Assembly (NCBI GenBank): GCA_003609755.1
Contig: AP017991.1
Span: forward strand, 2,745,501 to 2,809,500
Length of the DNA stretch: 64,000 bases
Direction of reading: 5' to 3'
Origin: Planktothrix agardhii NIES-204
GTDB lineage: Bacteria > Cyanobacteriota > Cyanobacteriia > Cyanobacteriales > Microcoleaceae
The position numbers were made by a program, and so were the translations under genes. Positions within the stretch are counted from its first letter, which is position 1, and each line of letters opens with the position of its first letter. Below, piece after piece: positions 56,912 to 64,000 of the stretch. A model generated the notes under the pieces. It worked only from the letters and a program-made list of their open reading frames with translations, made no database searches and had not been told where the DNA came from.

Positions 56912-57940
56912 ATGAATTCTAACGATATTCGACAGTCAGGAATCAACCCGAATCATTGGTATGTTGTAGCAGCGAGTCATGAAGTCAAAACCCAACCCCT
57001 GGAAGTAAAATTATGGCATCAAAATATTGTTTTATTTCGGGATAGTTTAGGCAAAATTCAAGCCTTAGAAAATCGCTGTCCCCATCGACAAGTTAAATTA
57101 AGTCATGGTAAAATCATATCAGATTATATAGAATGTGCCTATCATGGTTGGCAATTTAATTCTCAAGGAGAATGTGTCAAAGTTCCCTACTTAGAAGATA
57201 ACCAAAAATTACCTAAAAATTGTAAAATCAGAGAATATTCAGTTAAAGAATTAGATGGTTTTATCTGGCTTTTTCCTGGGGATAATCCTAATTTAATTCA
57301 ACCCTTAGCAATTCCAGAATGGGATAATCTAAATTATATTGCAACGGTTTCAGTAATTCATTATCAAGGACATTTTTCCTTTTTAATTGAGAATTTAATG
57401 GATATGTACCACGGACATTTACATCAAGATTTACAAGCATGGACGGATGCTATTTTAGACAAGATAGAAGCAGATGAAAACCGAGTTGATGCTTACTATC
57501 AAGCTAAAAGTTATTATAAAATTGATAAAATTTGGTCAATTTCTCAGCTATTTTTTCCCGGTTTAAGAAAACTTCATCCTGAACCTTTAACAGTTAGTTA
57601 TATTTATCCCCATTGGGTTTCTACTTTGGGAGACTATTTTAAAATATATTGTTTATTTTGTCCGATTAGTTTAACAGAAACCAAGGCATATTTAATTCAT
57701 TTTACCTCATTAAATGCCTTTTGGCGACTCCATAAACTGCCTATAAAATTCAGAAAATTTGTCAAAAATTTATGTTTTGGTTCCGCCCAAAAACTATTAG
57801 ATGGGTTAGTTAAACAGGATGTTTTAATGATAGAAGAAGAACAACAAGCCTATTTACAAAATTCCCAACAAAAAGGATATGAATTTAACCCGACTATCGC
57901 CAGTATTCAAAGGTTAATTAACAATCAAGTTGAAAAATAA
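56912..57940 (+). CDS. cruH: CruH-like Rieske oxygenase
   Basis: 342 residues. N-terminal Rieske domain (about 15-105) with CPHRQV and CAYHGWQF; a non-haem iron domain follows with the facial triad region ENLMDMYHGHLHQD (Asn/Asp and two His, about 170). This is the Rieske ring-hydroxylating oxygenase type. In Synechococcus PCC 7002 CruH oxidises the aromatic-ring methyl to the carboxylate of synechoxanthin after CruE. It follows the cruE-like gene by 104 bp on the same strand. It could also be a sterol- or chlorophyllide-type oxygenase; the neighbour favours CruH. Confidence 0.72.
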   Translation: MNSNDIRQSGINPNHWYVVAASHEVKTQPLEVKLWHQNIVLFRDSLGKIQALENRCPHRQVKLSHGKIISDYIECAYHGWQFNSQGECVKVPYLEDNQKLPKNCKIREYSVKELDGFIWLFPGDNPNLIQPLAIPEWDNLNYIATVSVIHYQGHFSFLIENLMDMYHGHLHQDLQAWTDAILDKIEADENRVDAYYQAKSYYKIDKIWSISQLFFPGLRKLHPEPLTVSYIYPHWVSTLGDYFKIYCLFCPISLTETKAYLIHFTSLNAFWRLHKLPIKFRKFVKNLCFGSAQKLLDGLVKQDVLMIEEEQQAYLQNSQQKGYEFNPTIASIQRLINNQVEK

Positions 57941-58087
57941 TCAGTAGGGGGTCATCAATACAAAATTTCGTTGTTGCGCTTTAGCGCTCCATAAAGGGGC
58001 ATTAATAGGCAGGGTATAGGATTGCTATAGGTAATAGGTAATGGGTAATAACTGGTACAGACGCGCCATGGCACGTCTCTACACTGA

Positions 58088-58666
58088 TTACTGATTGCTA
58101 ATTCCCTCCCAGCGTTTCATCTGACACCCATCAATATCAAAAAGATCAAGCACCCGACAAACCGTATTTGTAACCATTTCATCAATGGATTCCGGCATAG
58201 TATAAAATGCAGGAACCGGGGGCATAATAATTCCCCCACATTCTGTCACCGTTAACATATTTTTAAGATGAATCGCATGGAGAGGGGTTTCCCGTACCAT
58301 TAACACTAACCGACGACGTTCTTTGAGCACCACATCCGCCGCCCGGGTTAGGAGGTTGCTTGTCACTCCCGTCGCCACTTCAGCCAAGGTTTTCATTGAG
58401 CAGGGAAGAATCACCATCCCCATCGTCCGAAACGAACCACTAGATATAGCGGCTCCCACATCTCCAATAGGATAGCTGACGTTGGCCAGGTTGTGAAGTT
58501 GTTTACTATCTATATTCAACTCATGGGATCGGGTGATTTCTCCAGCCCGGGAAACCACCAGATGGGTTTCCACATCGGTTTCCCGCAGGAGTTCCAACAG
58601 ACGCACCGCATAGATAATACCACTGGCCCCACTAATACCCACAATGAGACGTTTAGAACTGGTCAT
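58088..58666 (-). CDS. ubiX: UbiX flavin prenyltransferase
   Basis: 192 residues. GISGASGIIYAVRLLELL is the flavin-binding start, then VVSRAG, PCSMKTLAEVATGVTSNLLTRAADVVLKERRRLVLMVRETPLH, the standard UbiX signature, and MPPVPAFYTMPESIDEMV. It attaches a dimethylallyl unit to FMN to make the prenyl-FMN cofactor needed by UbiD-type enzymes such as the one at 2092-3600. Complete. Confidence 0.96.
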   Translation of the reverse strand: MTSSKRLIVGISGASGIIYAVRLLELLRETDVETHLVVSRAGEITRSHELNIDSKQLHNLANVSYPIGDVGAAISSGSFRTMGMVILPCSMKTLAEVATGVTSNLLTRAADVVLKERRRLVLMVRETPLHAIHLKNMLTVTECGGIIMPPVPAFYTMPESIDEMVTNTVCRVLDLFDIDGCQMKRWEGISNQ

Positions 58667-58734
58667 ATTAATGGCGGCTTCCTAATCTGAATTATTGTAT
58701 TTTAACCCGAAATAAACGCATTTTTTCAAGAAAC

Positions 58735-59165
58735 TTATTTCCTGATATCACTACGAATATGTAAATCTCGTTGAGGATAGGGAATTTCAATATTATTCTC
58801 TGCAAAAACTTTCCAAATTTCACAAGCAATTTCGCTCATAATTCGTTTGATTTAAAGTTTCAGGATGTTTATAGATAATTTCTAACAAAATCTCAATCAC
58901 TTTTTGTGGATCACAATCATAAATGACTCCCACAATTAAAGACTTTCGCACTCGGCGATCGCTACCCGTCATGGTTTTAAGTTCTTGGGTAAAAAAGATT
59001 TGATTCGGAATAATTTTTTCTGAATTATCTCTTATCACTTGTACCGTTGTCGCTCGCATACTGATTTTTTTAACTTCACTGGATTCTCCCCCAATTTCAA
59101 TAATATCTCCAGGTTTTAACGAACCTTCAAATAATAAAAATATCCCACTAATAAAGTTACTAAAT
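58735..59165 (-). pseudogene. MscS-type mechanosensitive channel, relic
   Basis: From 59165 the minus strand reads the MscS core (FLLFEGSLKPGDIIEIGG, KKISMRATTVQVIRDN, IIPNQIFF) and then LIVGVIYDCDP, stopping at TGA 58820. A different frame continues with a short C-terminal piece (MSEIACEIWKVFAENNIEIPYPQRDLHIRSD) to TAA 58735. About 50-60 residues between the two are missing and the membrane region is gone, so it is a deleted, frameshifted relic. Confidence 0.85.
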
Positions 59166-59171
59166 ACTTCT

Positions 59172-59369
59172 TTATCTACAAATAAACAAAGAGCCTTCTA
59201 GGAGGCTTAACCGCTTGCGAGTTTGTTCTGGATTTGTAAAAAATTGAGCTAATTGTAGCGATAACTTTTTTTGTTGAGGACTCGATGTTTGATTAAACAA
59301 AATCACACGGGAATAGAGAAAAGGCCCGGCGGGGTTGTTTCCTTCCCCTGGTAATAAGGCAACACCCAA
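59172..59369 (-). pseudogene. C-terminal fragment, probably a solute-binding protein
   Basis: A 65-codon frame without a proper start (opens at TTG): GVALLPGEGNNPAGPFLYSRV and LSLQLAQFFTNPEQTRKRLSLL resemble the end region of sugar-type extracellular binding proteins. It abuts the MscS relic within six bases, so two gene fragments were joined by deletion. The match is moderate and the protein is not functional. Confidence 0.5.
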
Positions 59370-59418
59370 ATTATTTTTTGTGTCTTTGTGGTTAAATTAA
59401 CCCCAACCCTAACTATAA

Positions 59419-59458
59419 AATAAGCGATCGCCTTTTTCAATCAAAGCGATCGCTTATT
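59419..59458. terminator. terminator built from two HIP1 sites
   Basis: AATAAGCGATCGC (59419-59431) and its exact complement (59446-59458) make a 13-bp stem around a 14-base loop 22 bases past the ndhD1 stop. A TTATTTTATA string follows on the minus strand. The stem arms contain GCGATCGC, the HIP1 octamer. Confidence 0.8.
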
Positions 59459-59480
59459 CTAAAAGAAACCCGGTTTCTAT

Positions 59481-61169
59481 CTATTTCAACATTCCCGAAA
59501 CCGAAGCCACCTCCGGTTTAGCAATCCGAGGAGCCATAAACCCTTTAGCATACAAATCAGGATTAGCCTTAGCCACTTGAGCATAAGAATCCCGCATCTG
59601 AGTATTCAGGGCAACGGTTGTGGCATCATAAACCTTAGTCACCAGTTTAGGATATAACCCAATTCCCACAATCAGCACCAGGAAACTCGCAGCAATGAAC
59701 ATCTCCCGGGGTCGAGCATCACTAAAAGTAGCTTCCGAGGGCAGCACACAACTGGTTCCAAAACAAACCGCTTCTTGGTCATCAGAATTTTGTGAACCTG
59801 CATTACCCAACATACAAGCCGGAGCTTCACCCGTTGCATAGAACAACTGACGGAGCATCGACAGCAAATAAATCGGGGTCAGCACTAATCCCACACCCGC
59901 CAAAGCCACCAAGACCACGCGGAAGTTCGAGCTATAGATATCGCTCGTGGTGATGCCAATAAACACCAACACCTCACTCGCAAAACCACTCATCCCAGGT
60001 AAGGCCATGGATGCCATCGCTCCGGCGGTAAACAGAGTAAACACCCGGGGCATCACCTTACCGATATAACCCATCTCATCCAAGATCAGGGTATGGGTGC
60101 GGTCATAGGTCACACCGGCCAGGAAGAACAGCACCGCCGAAATCAGACCGTGAGAGATCATTTGTAACAATGCTCCACTCACCCCAATATCGGTAAAGGA
60201 GGCAATTCCGAGCAACACAAATCCCATGTGAGACACAGAGGAATAGGCGAGGCGGCGTTTCATATTGGATTGGCCAAAGGAATTTAAGCCACCATACACA
60301 ATATTAACCACCCCTAAAATAGCCAGAATCGGGGCAAAGTAGATATGGGCATCGGGTAGCATTCCCATATTCACCCGAATCAGACCGTATCCCCCCATCT
60401 TTAAGAGCACCCCAGCTAAAATCATCGAAACCGGGGCAGATGCTTCACCATGAGCATCGGGGAGCCAAGTATGTAGCGGGAAAACGGCCAGTTTCAAGCC
60501 AAAGGCAATCAAAAATCCCGCATACATCAATAGTTCTAGGCTCAGAGGATAATCCTTGAGACCCAGTTCCACCATATCGAAAGTTAAGGGGCCACCGCCA
60601 TAGAAGGCCATTGCTAGGGCAGCCACCAGGATAAATAAAGAAGCAGCGGCCGTATACAATAAAAATTTAGTCGCGGCGTAACGGCGTTTTGGCCCGCCCC
60701 AGATGGAAATTAATAGGTACACCGGAATTAATTCCAGTTCCCAGACAATAAATAACAGCAGTAAGTCTTGAGCCACAAACACCCCGATTTGGGCCGAATA
60801 TAGCACCAACATCAGGAAGTAGAACAGACGAGGTTTTTGGTCTACCTGCCAAGCTGCAAAAATAGACAGGGTTGTGACCAGTCCTGCCAGAAGTACCAGG
60901 GGAAGGGAAATCCCGTCTACAGAAACGGCCCAGTTCAAACCCAATTGAGGCGCCCAGGGAAACTTTTCCACGATTTGAAAAGTTGCACTGCTCGCATCGT
61001 AATACTTCAAGAAGACATAGCACATTAATAATAAGTCCGCGATGCCTACACCAAGGGCATACCAGCGCAACTGTTTGCCGTTGTTATCCGGCAGTACAGG
61101 AATGAGCACCGAAGCTACGAGTGGGAGCAGGACTATCGTGGTCAGCCAGGGAAATTGATCCGCCATCAT
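59481..61169 (-). CDS. ndhD1: NdhD1-type NDH-1 subunit 4 (respiratory/cyclic)
   Basis: 562 residues. Proton-pumping NuoM-like membrane subunit; [18 protein letters not shown] and [33 protein letters not shown] hold the key Glu and Lys. A hydrophilic insertion with several cysteines (about 455-490) and a long soluble C terminus (520-562) are typical of NdhD1/D2, which serve NDH-1L in respiration and cyclic electron flow, in contrast to the shorter NdhD4 at 47741. First Met or the second are equal choices. Confidence 0.93.
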   Translation of the reverse strand: MMADQFPWLTTIVLLPLVASVLIPVLPDNNGKQLRWYALGVGIADLLLMCYVFLKYYDASSATFQIVEKFPWAPQLGLNWAVSVDGISLPLVLLAGLVTTLSIFAAWQVDQKPRLFYFLMLVLYSAQIGVFVAQDLLLLFIVWELELIPVYLLISIWGGPKRRYAATKFLLYTAAASLFILVAALAMAFYGGGPLTFDMVELGLKDYPLSLELLMYAGFLIAFGLKLAVFPLHTWLPDAHGEASAPVSMILAGVLLKMGGYGLIRVNMGMLPDAHIYFAPILAILGVVNIVYGGLNSFGQSNMKRRLAYSSVSHMGFVLLGIASFTDIGVSGALLQMISHGLISAVLFFLAGVTYDRTHTLILDEMGYIGKVMPRVFTLFTAGAMASMALPGMSGFASEVLVFIGITTSDIYSSNFRVVLVALAGVGLVLTPIYLLSMLRQLFYATGEAPACMLGNAGSQNSDDQEAVCFGTSCVLPSEATFSDARPREMFIAASFLVLIVGIGLYPKLVTKVYDATTVALNTQMRDSYAQVAKANPDLYAKGFMAPRIAKPEVASVSGMLK

Positions 61170-61364
61170 GACAGTAAGAACAAATACTTATCTGTGAATA
61201 ATCGTATTGTACTAAACTTTGTAACGATTTGTATATAAATTTTTACCGTAGGCAATTATTCATTATGGTGTATGGCTTTTTTCCCAGCCGTTGCCCTCTG
61301 TCTATTCCCGCTTGACTACCCGCAGGGCTTCATTAACTCTGGTTCAGAACTAACCAAACTCAAG

Positions 61365-62198
61365 TTAATTTGGCGGTAATTCTAAGGCAATATTTCCCAA
61401 TAAACCCTTACGAAAATCATTCAACATTTGACGAGCGGTGCGTTCGATATCGCCTTTGTTTCGATAATCAGCCAATTCCTGTAAATAGACATCCCCACTC
61501 AAGGCCGTAAATTCTAATTGATATCGGGAAACCAACAAATGCTGTAAATTAAAATCCTGTAACAACTCAATCAATACCGTTGCAACCTGTAGATTTTCAT
61601 AGGACGCTTCCCCAATATCCTCACAAATTGCCAACTTTAAGGCATCTTCCTCTTTTCTGATTTTGGTCGGAATTACCCCAGGAGCATCTAATAATTCCAG
61701 AGTCTCGGAAATTCTCACCCATTTCAAATGACGAGTCACCCCCGCCCGTCTAGCACTATCCACAATTCTTCGATTCAATAACCGATTAATTAAAGCCGAT
61801 TTTCCCACATTCGGAAAACCAATTACCGCCGCCCGCACCGGACGCGGTAACATCCCCCGTCCGGCCCGTTTTTCATTGATTTGTGACCCGGCGGCTTGGG
61901 CAGCTTTCGCCACCGCATCCACCCCATTTCCCAACCTAGAATTCGTAAAATAGGCCGTTTCCCCCTGTTCCTCAAACCACTCGTCCCACTGTTTTTGTAT
62001 ATGGGAGGGAATCATATCCATACGGTTAATCACCAGCACTTTCATTTTACTTCCCACCCACTGCGGAACATTGGGATGATGGGTCGTCAGAGGAATACGA
62101 GCATCTCGCACCTCCAAAATCACGTCCACCCGTTTCAGTTGTTCCTGAAGGGTGCGTTCGGCTTTAGCAATATGACCGGGATACCATTGGATAGACAT
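61365..62198 (-). CDS. YlqF/RbgA ribosome biogenesis GTPase
   Basis: 277 residues. A circularly permuted GTPase: the G4 motif NRMD (VLVINRMDMI) comes first, then G1 GFPNVGKSALINRLL, G2 region VTRH and G3 DAPGVI. The N terminus MSIQWYPGHIAKAERTLQEQL is the RbgA signature. It acts in maturation of the 50S subunit. Complete. Confidence 0.95.
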   Translation of the reverse strand: MSIQWYPGHIAKAERTLQEQLKRVDVILEVRDARIPLTTHHPNVPQWVGSKMKVLVINRMDMIPSHIQKQWDEWFEEQGETAYFTNSRLGNGVDAVAKAAQAAGSQINEKRAGRGMLPRPVRAAVIGFPNVGKSALINRLLNRRIVDSARRAGVTRHLKWVRISETLELLDAPGVIPTKIRKEEDALKLAICEDIGEASYENLQVATVLIELLQDFNLQHLLVSRYQLEFTALSGDVYLQELADYRNKGDIERTARQMLNDFRKGLLGNIALELPPN

Positions 62199-62344
62199 TA
62201 TGTTAGGGGAGCAGGGGAGGTAGGGGGCATGGGAGCAGGGGGAGCAGTGGGAGCAAGGGAGGCAGGGCGGGTGTCTTACCGTAGTGAGTCCTTTAGGACT
62301 CTCTTAGAAGGAGCAGTTTAACAGTCAACCGTCAACACCCTCCA

Positions 62345-62761
62345 TTAAGGAACAATCAGGACAGGACAGGGAGACAAATTAATTACACGGTTAGTAACGC
62401 TATCGGCCGCACCATCTTCGGTCAGACCAATTCCTCGACTCCCCATGACAATTAAATTCGCATTAATTTCATCAGCAACGTCACAAATCGTAAAAGCGGG
62501 TTTTCCCTCTTTTTCTAGGATTTGAGCCTCAATACCATCCTTAGAAAACAGGGTTTGAGCCTGTTTTAGTAAGTCCGCCACCGCTTCCGGGGACGACATT
62601 TGTTCAGGATGGGGTTGAGGTTCGGTCACCTCAGTATTGGGTTCCACAACGGCCAAAACATAGAGACTAGACCCAAAGGTTTTGACCAGGTTGGTCACAA
62701 TTACCGCCGCTTCGTGGGCTTCACGGCTTTGGTCAACAGCAAATAAAATGGTTTTAAACAT
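62345..62761 (-). CDS. universal stress protein (UspA family)
   Basis: 138 residues with a Rossmann-like fold: FKTILFAVDQSREAHEAAVIV at the start and NLIVMGSRGIGLTEDGAADSVTNRVI, giving the ATP-binding pattern G-x2-G-x9-G(S/T) in a slightly changed form. Role: nucleotide-responsive stress survival factor. Complete. Confidence 0.93.
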   Translation of the reverse strand: MFKTILFAVDQSREAHEAAVIVTNLVKTFGSSLYVLAVVEPNTEVTEPQPHPEQMSSPEAVADLLKQAQTLFSKDGIEAQILEKEGKPAFTICDVADEINANLIVMGSRGIGLTEDGAADSVTNRVINLSPCPVLIVP

Positions 62762-62926
62762 AATCGCGCATCTCCAAGACGCGGACTTAGGTAGAATGTT
62801 TACTGTGAACGATTAGGTGATCAACCGGATTGGGCTGACAGACAGGATTAAACTGTCCGAAACCTGACCCATGCCACCTAAATTTAATCTGATTTAGACA
62901 ACAACATATCCTAGGAGGATTATCCT

Positions 62927-64000
62927 GTGTCAAAAAAAACTGTAGCAGATTTATCCGCATCAGATTTATCTGGGAAACGGGTATTAGTCCGCGTTGATTT
63001 TAATGTTCCCCTAGATAACGGTTCAATTACCGATGATACACGGATTCGTGCGGCTCTGCCGACTATCCAAGATTTAACTTCCAAAGGCGCTAAAGTGATT
63101 TTAACCAGCCACTTTGGCCGTCCTAAAGGCGTAGACGAGTCCCTGCGTTTAACCCCTGTGGCAGCCCGGTTATCGGAATTGTTAGGTAAACCTGTTAAGA
63201 AATTTGACGATTGTATTGGGGATGAAGTCACCCAAGCGGTTGCAGCCATGGAAAATGGGGATGTCGCCGTATTAGAAAACGTCCGTTTCTATGCCGAAGA
63301 AGAAAAAAACGATCCGGAATTTGCTAAACAATTAGCTTCTGTTGCTGATTTATACGTTAATGATGCTTTTGGAACCGCCCACCGCGCCCATGCTTCTACT
63401 GAAGGAGTAACTCATCATTTGCCTTCTGTCGCGGGGTATTTAATTGAAAAAGAACTCAAGTTTTTACAAGGAGCAATTGAAGAACCCAAACGGCCTTTAG
63501 CTGCTATTGTTGGCGGTTCTAAAGTGTCTTCTAAAATTGGTGTAATTGAAGCTCTTTTAGATAAATGCGATAAATTGCTGTTGGGCGGTGGGATGATTTT
63601 CACCTTCTATAAAGCTCGCGGTTTGAATGTGGGTAATTCTTTGGTGGAAGAAGATAAACTGGAATTAGCCCGGGCATTGGAAGCCAAAGCTAAACAAAAA
63701 GGCGTGGCATTCTTATTACCTACCGATGTGATTGTTGCTGATAAATTTGCCCCTGATGCGGAAGCAAAAACCGTTAGCATTAATGAGATTCCTGATGGTT
63801 GGATGGGGTTAGATATTGGCCCGGATTCTGTTAAAGTCTTCCAAGACGCTTTAGGGGATTGCAAAACCGTGATTTGGAACGGCCCCATGGGGGTTTTTGA
63901 GTTTGAGAAATTTGCAGCCGGAACTAAAGCAATCGCTTTAACGTTAGCAGATTTAACCAAAACAGGCGCAATTACTATTATCGGTGGCGGTGACTCCGTT
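62927..64000 (+). CDS. pgk: phosphoglycerate kinase (3' end beyond window)
   Basis: The open frame runs from GTG 62927 to the window end (358 codons so far; the family is about 400). It reads [21 protein letters not shown], the signature [26 protein letters not shown], and [21 protein letters not shown] is in the middle, and WNGPMGVFE and GGGDSV near the end. An AGGAGG at 62913-62918 lies nine bases before the GTG and supports this start. It makes ATP from 1,3-bisphosphoglycerate in glycolysis and works in reverse in the Calvin cycle. Confidence 0.97.
   Translation, partial: MSKKTVADLSASDLSGKRVLVRVDFNVPLDNGSITDDTRIRAALPTIQDLTSKGAKVILTSHFGRPKGVDESLRLTPVAARLSELLGKPVKKFDDCIGDEVTQAVAAMENGDVAVLENVRFYAEEEKNDPEFAKQLASVADLYVNDAFGTAHRAHASTEGVTHHLPSVAGYLIEKELKFLQGAIEEPKRPLAAIVGGSKVSSKIGVIEALLDKCDKLLLGGGMIFTFYKARGLNVGNSLVEEDKLELARALEAKAKQKGVAFLLPTDVIVADKFAPDAEAKTVSINEIPDGWMGLDIGPDSVKVFQDALGDCKTVIWNGPMGVFEFEKFAAGTKAIALTLADLTKTGAITIIGGGDSV

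Noticed and set aside
1-64000. tRNA and rRNA genes
   Set aside because: No convincing cloverleaf with GTTCRANNC T-loop or rRNA-like tract was seen by eye; a tRNAscan run would settle it.

Overview
The window is chromosomal DNA of a filamentous, non-marine-type beta-cyanobacterium, most like Planktothrix/Oscillatoria. Evidence: a complete beta-carboxysome cluster, photosynthetic-type NDH-1 genes, GCGATCGC (HIP1) octamers throughout, AT-rich intergenic DNA, and many short dispersed palindromes and heptamer tandem repeats. The genus is inferred; the cyanobacterial assignment is firm.

Layout. 1-2 kb: 3' end of a DNA methyltransferase, an orphan peptide-type ABC permease and gene debris. 2-15 kb: a UbiD-family decarboxylase, a very large (2773 aa) multidomain glycosyltransferase/methyltransferase, ftsH and a CPP1-like membrane protein. 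15-18.5 kb: pgeF, birA and an M23 endopeptidase. 18.6-22.1 kb: an NB-ARC-type ATPase gene killed by two in-frame stop codons and an IS1634-family insertion whose exact ends and 6-bp target duplication are visible. 22.3-24 kb: a CHAP/SH3 cell-wall protein. 24-27.8 kb: a toxin-antitoxin island with intact RelBE-like and HicAB pairs, at least two broken VapBC modules, duplicated fragments and a Uma2 gene. 27.9-34 kb: gldA, GDP-fucose synthesis (gmd, fcl), an undecaprenyl-phosphate-type sugar transferase and a GT4 enzyme. 34-40 kb: PAS-GAF histidine kinase, clpX, nadE.

39.8-50.5 kb is the CO2-concentrating region. ccmK2-ccmK1-ccmL-ccmM-ccmN-ccmO run on the minus strand, and ndhF4-ndhD4-cupB (NDH-1-linked CO2 hydration) run divergently on the plus strand from a 559-bp shared spacer. 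Together they supply bicarbonate (NDH-1MS' type CO2 uptake) and the shell and scaffold that encloses Rubisco. CcmM carries a gamma-carbonic anhydrase domain with its cysteine pair and four Rubisco-small-subunit-like modules.

50.5-64 kb: an MmeI-like single-chain restriction-modification enzyme, a mazE gene with a truncated mazF, a CYTH enzyme, a probable synechoxanthin pair (cruE-cruH), ubiX, relics of an MscS channel and a solute-binding protein, ndhD1, the YlqF/RbgA GTPase, a universal stress protein and the start of pgk (cut by the window end).

The most unusual items are the giant glycosyltransferase with three copies of an unnamed module, the stepwise-decayed NB-ARC gene, the head-to-head junction of two truncated toxin genes, the in-frame palindrome inside cruE, and an IS605-like right end without a tnpB gene between ccmN and ccmM.
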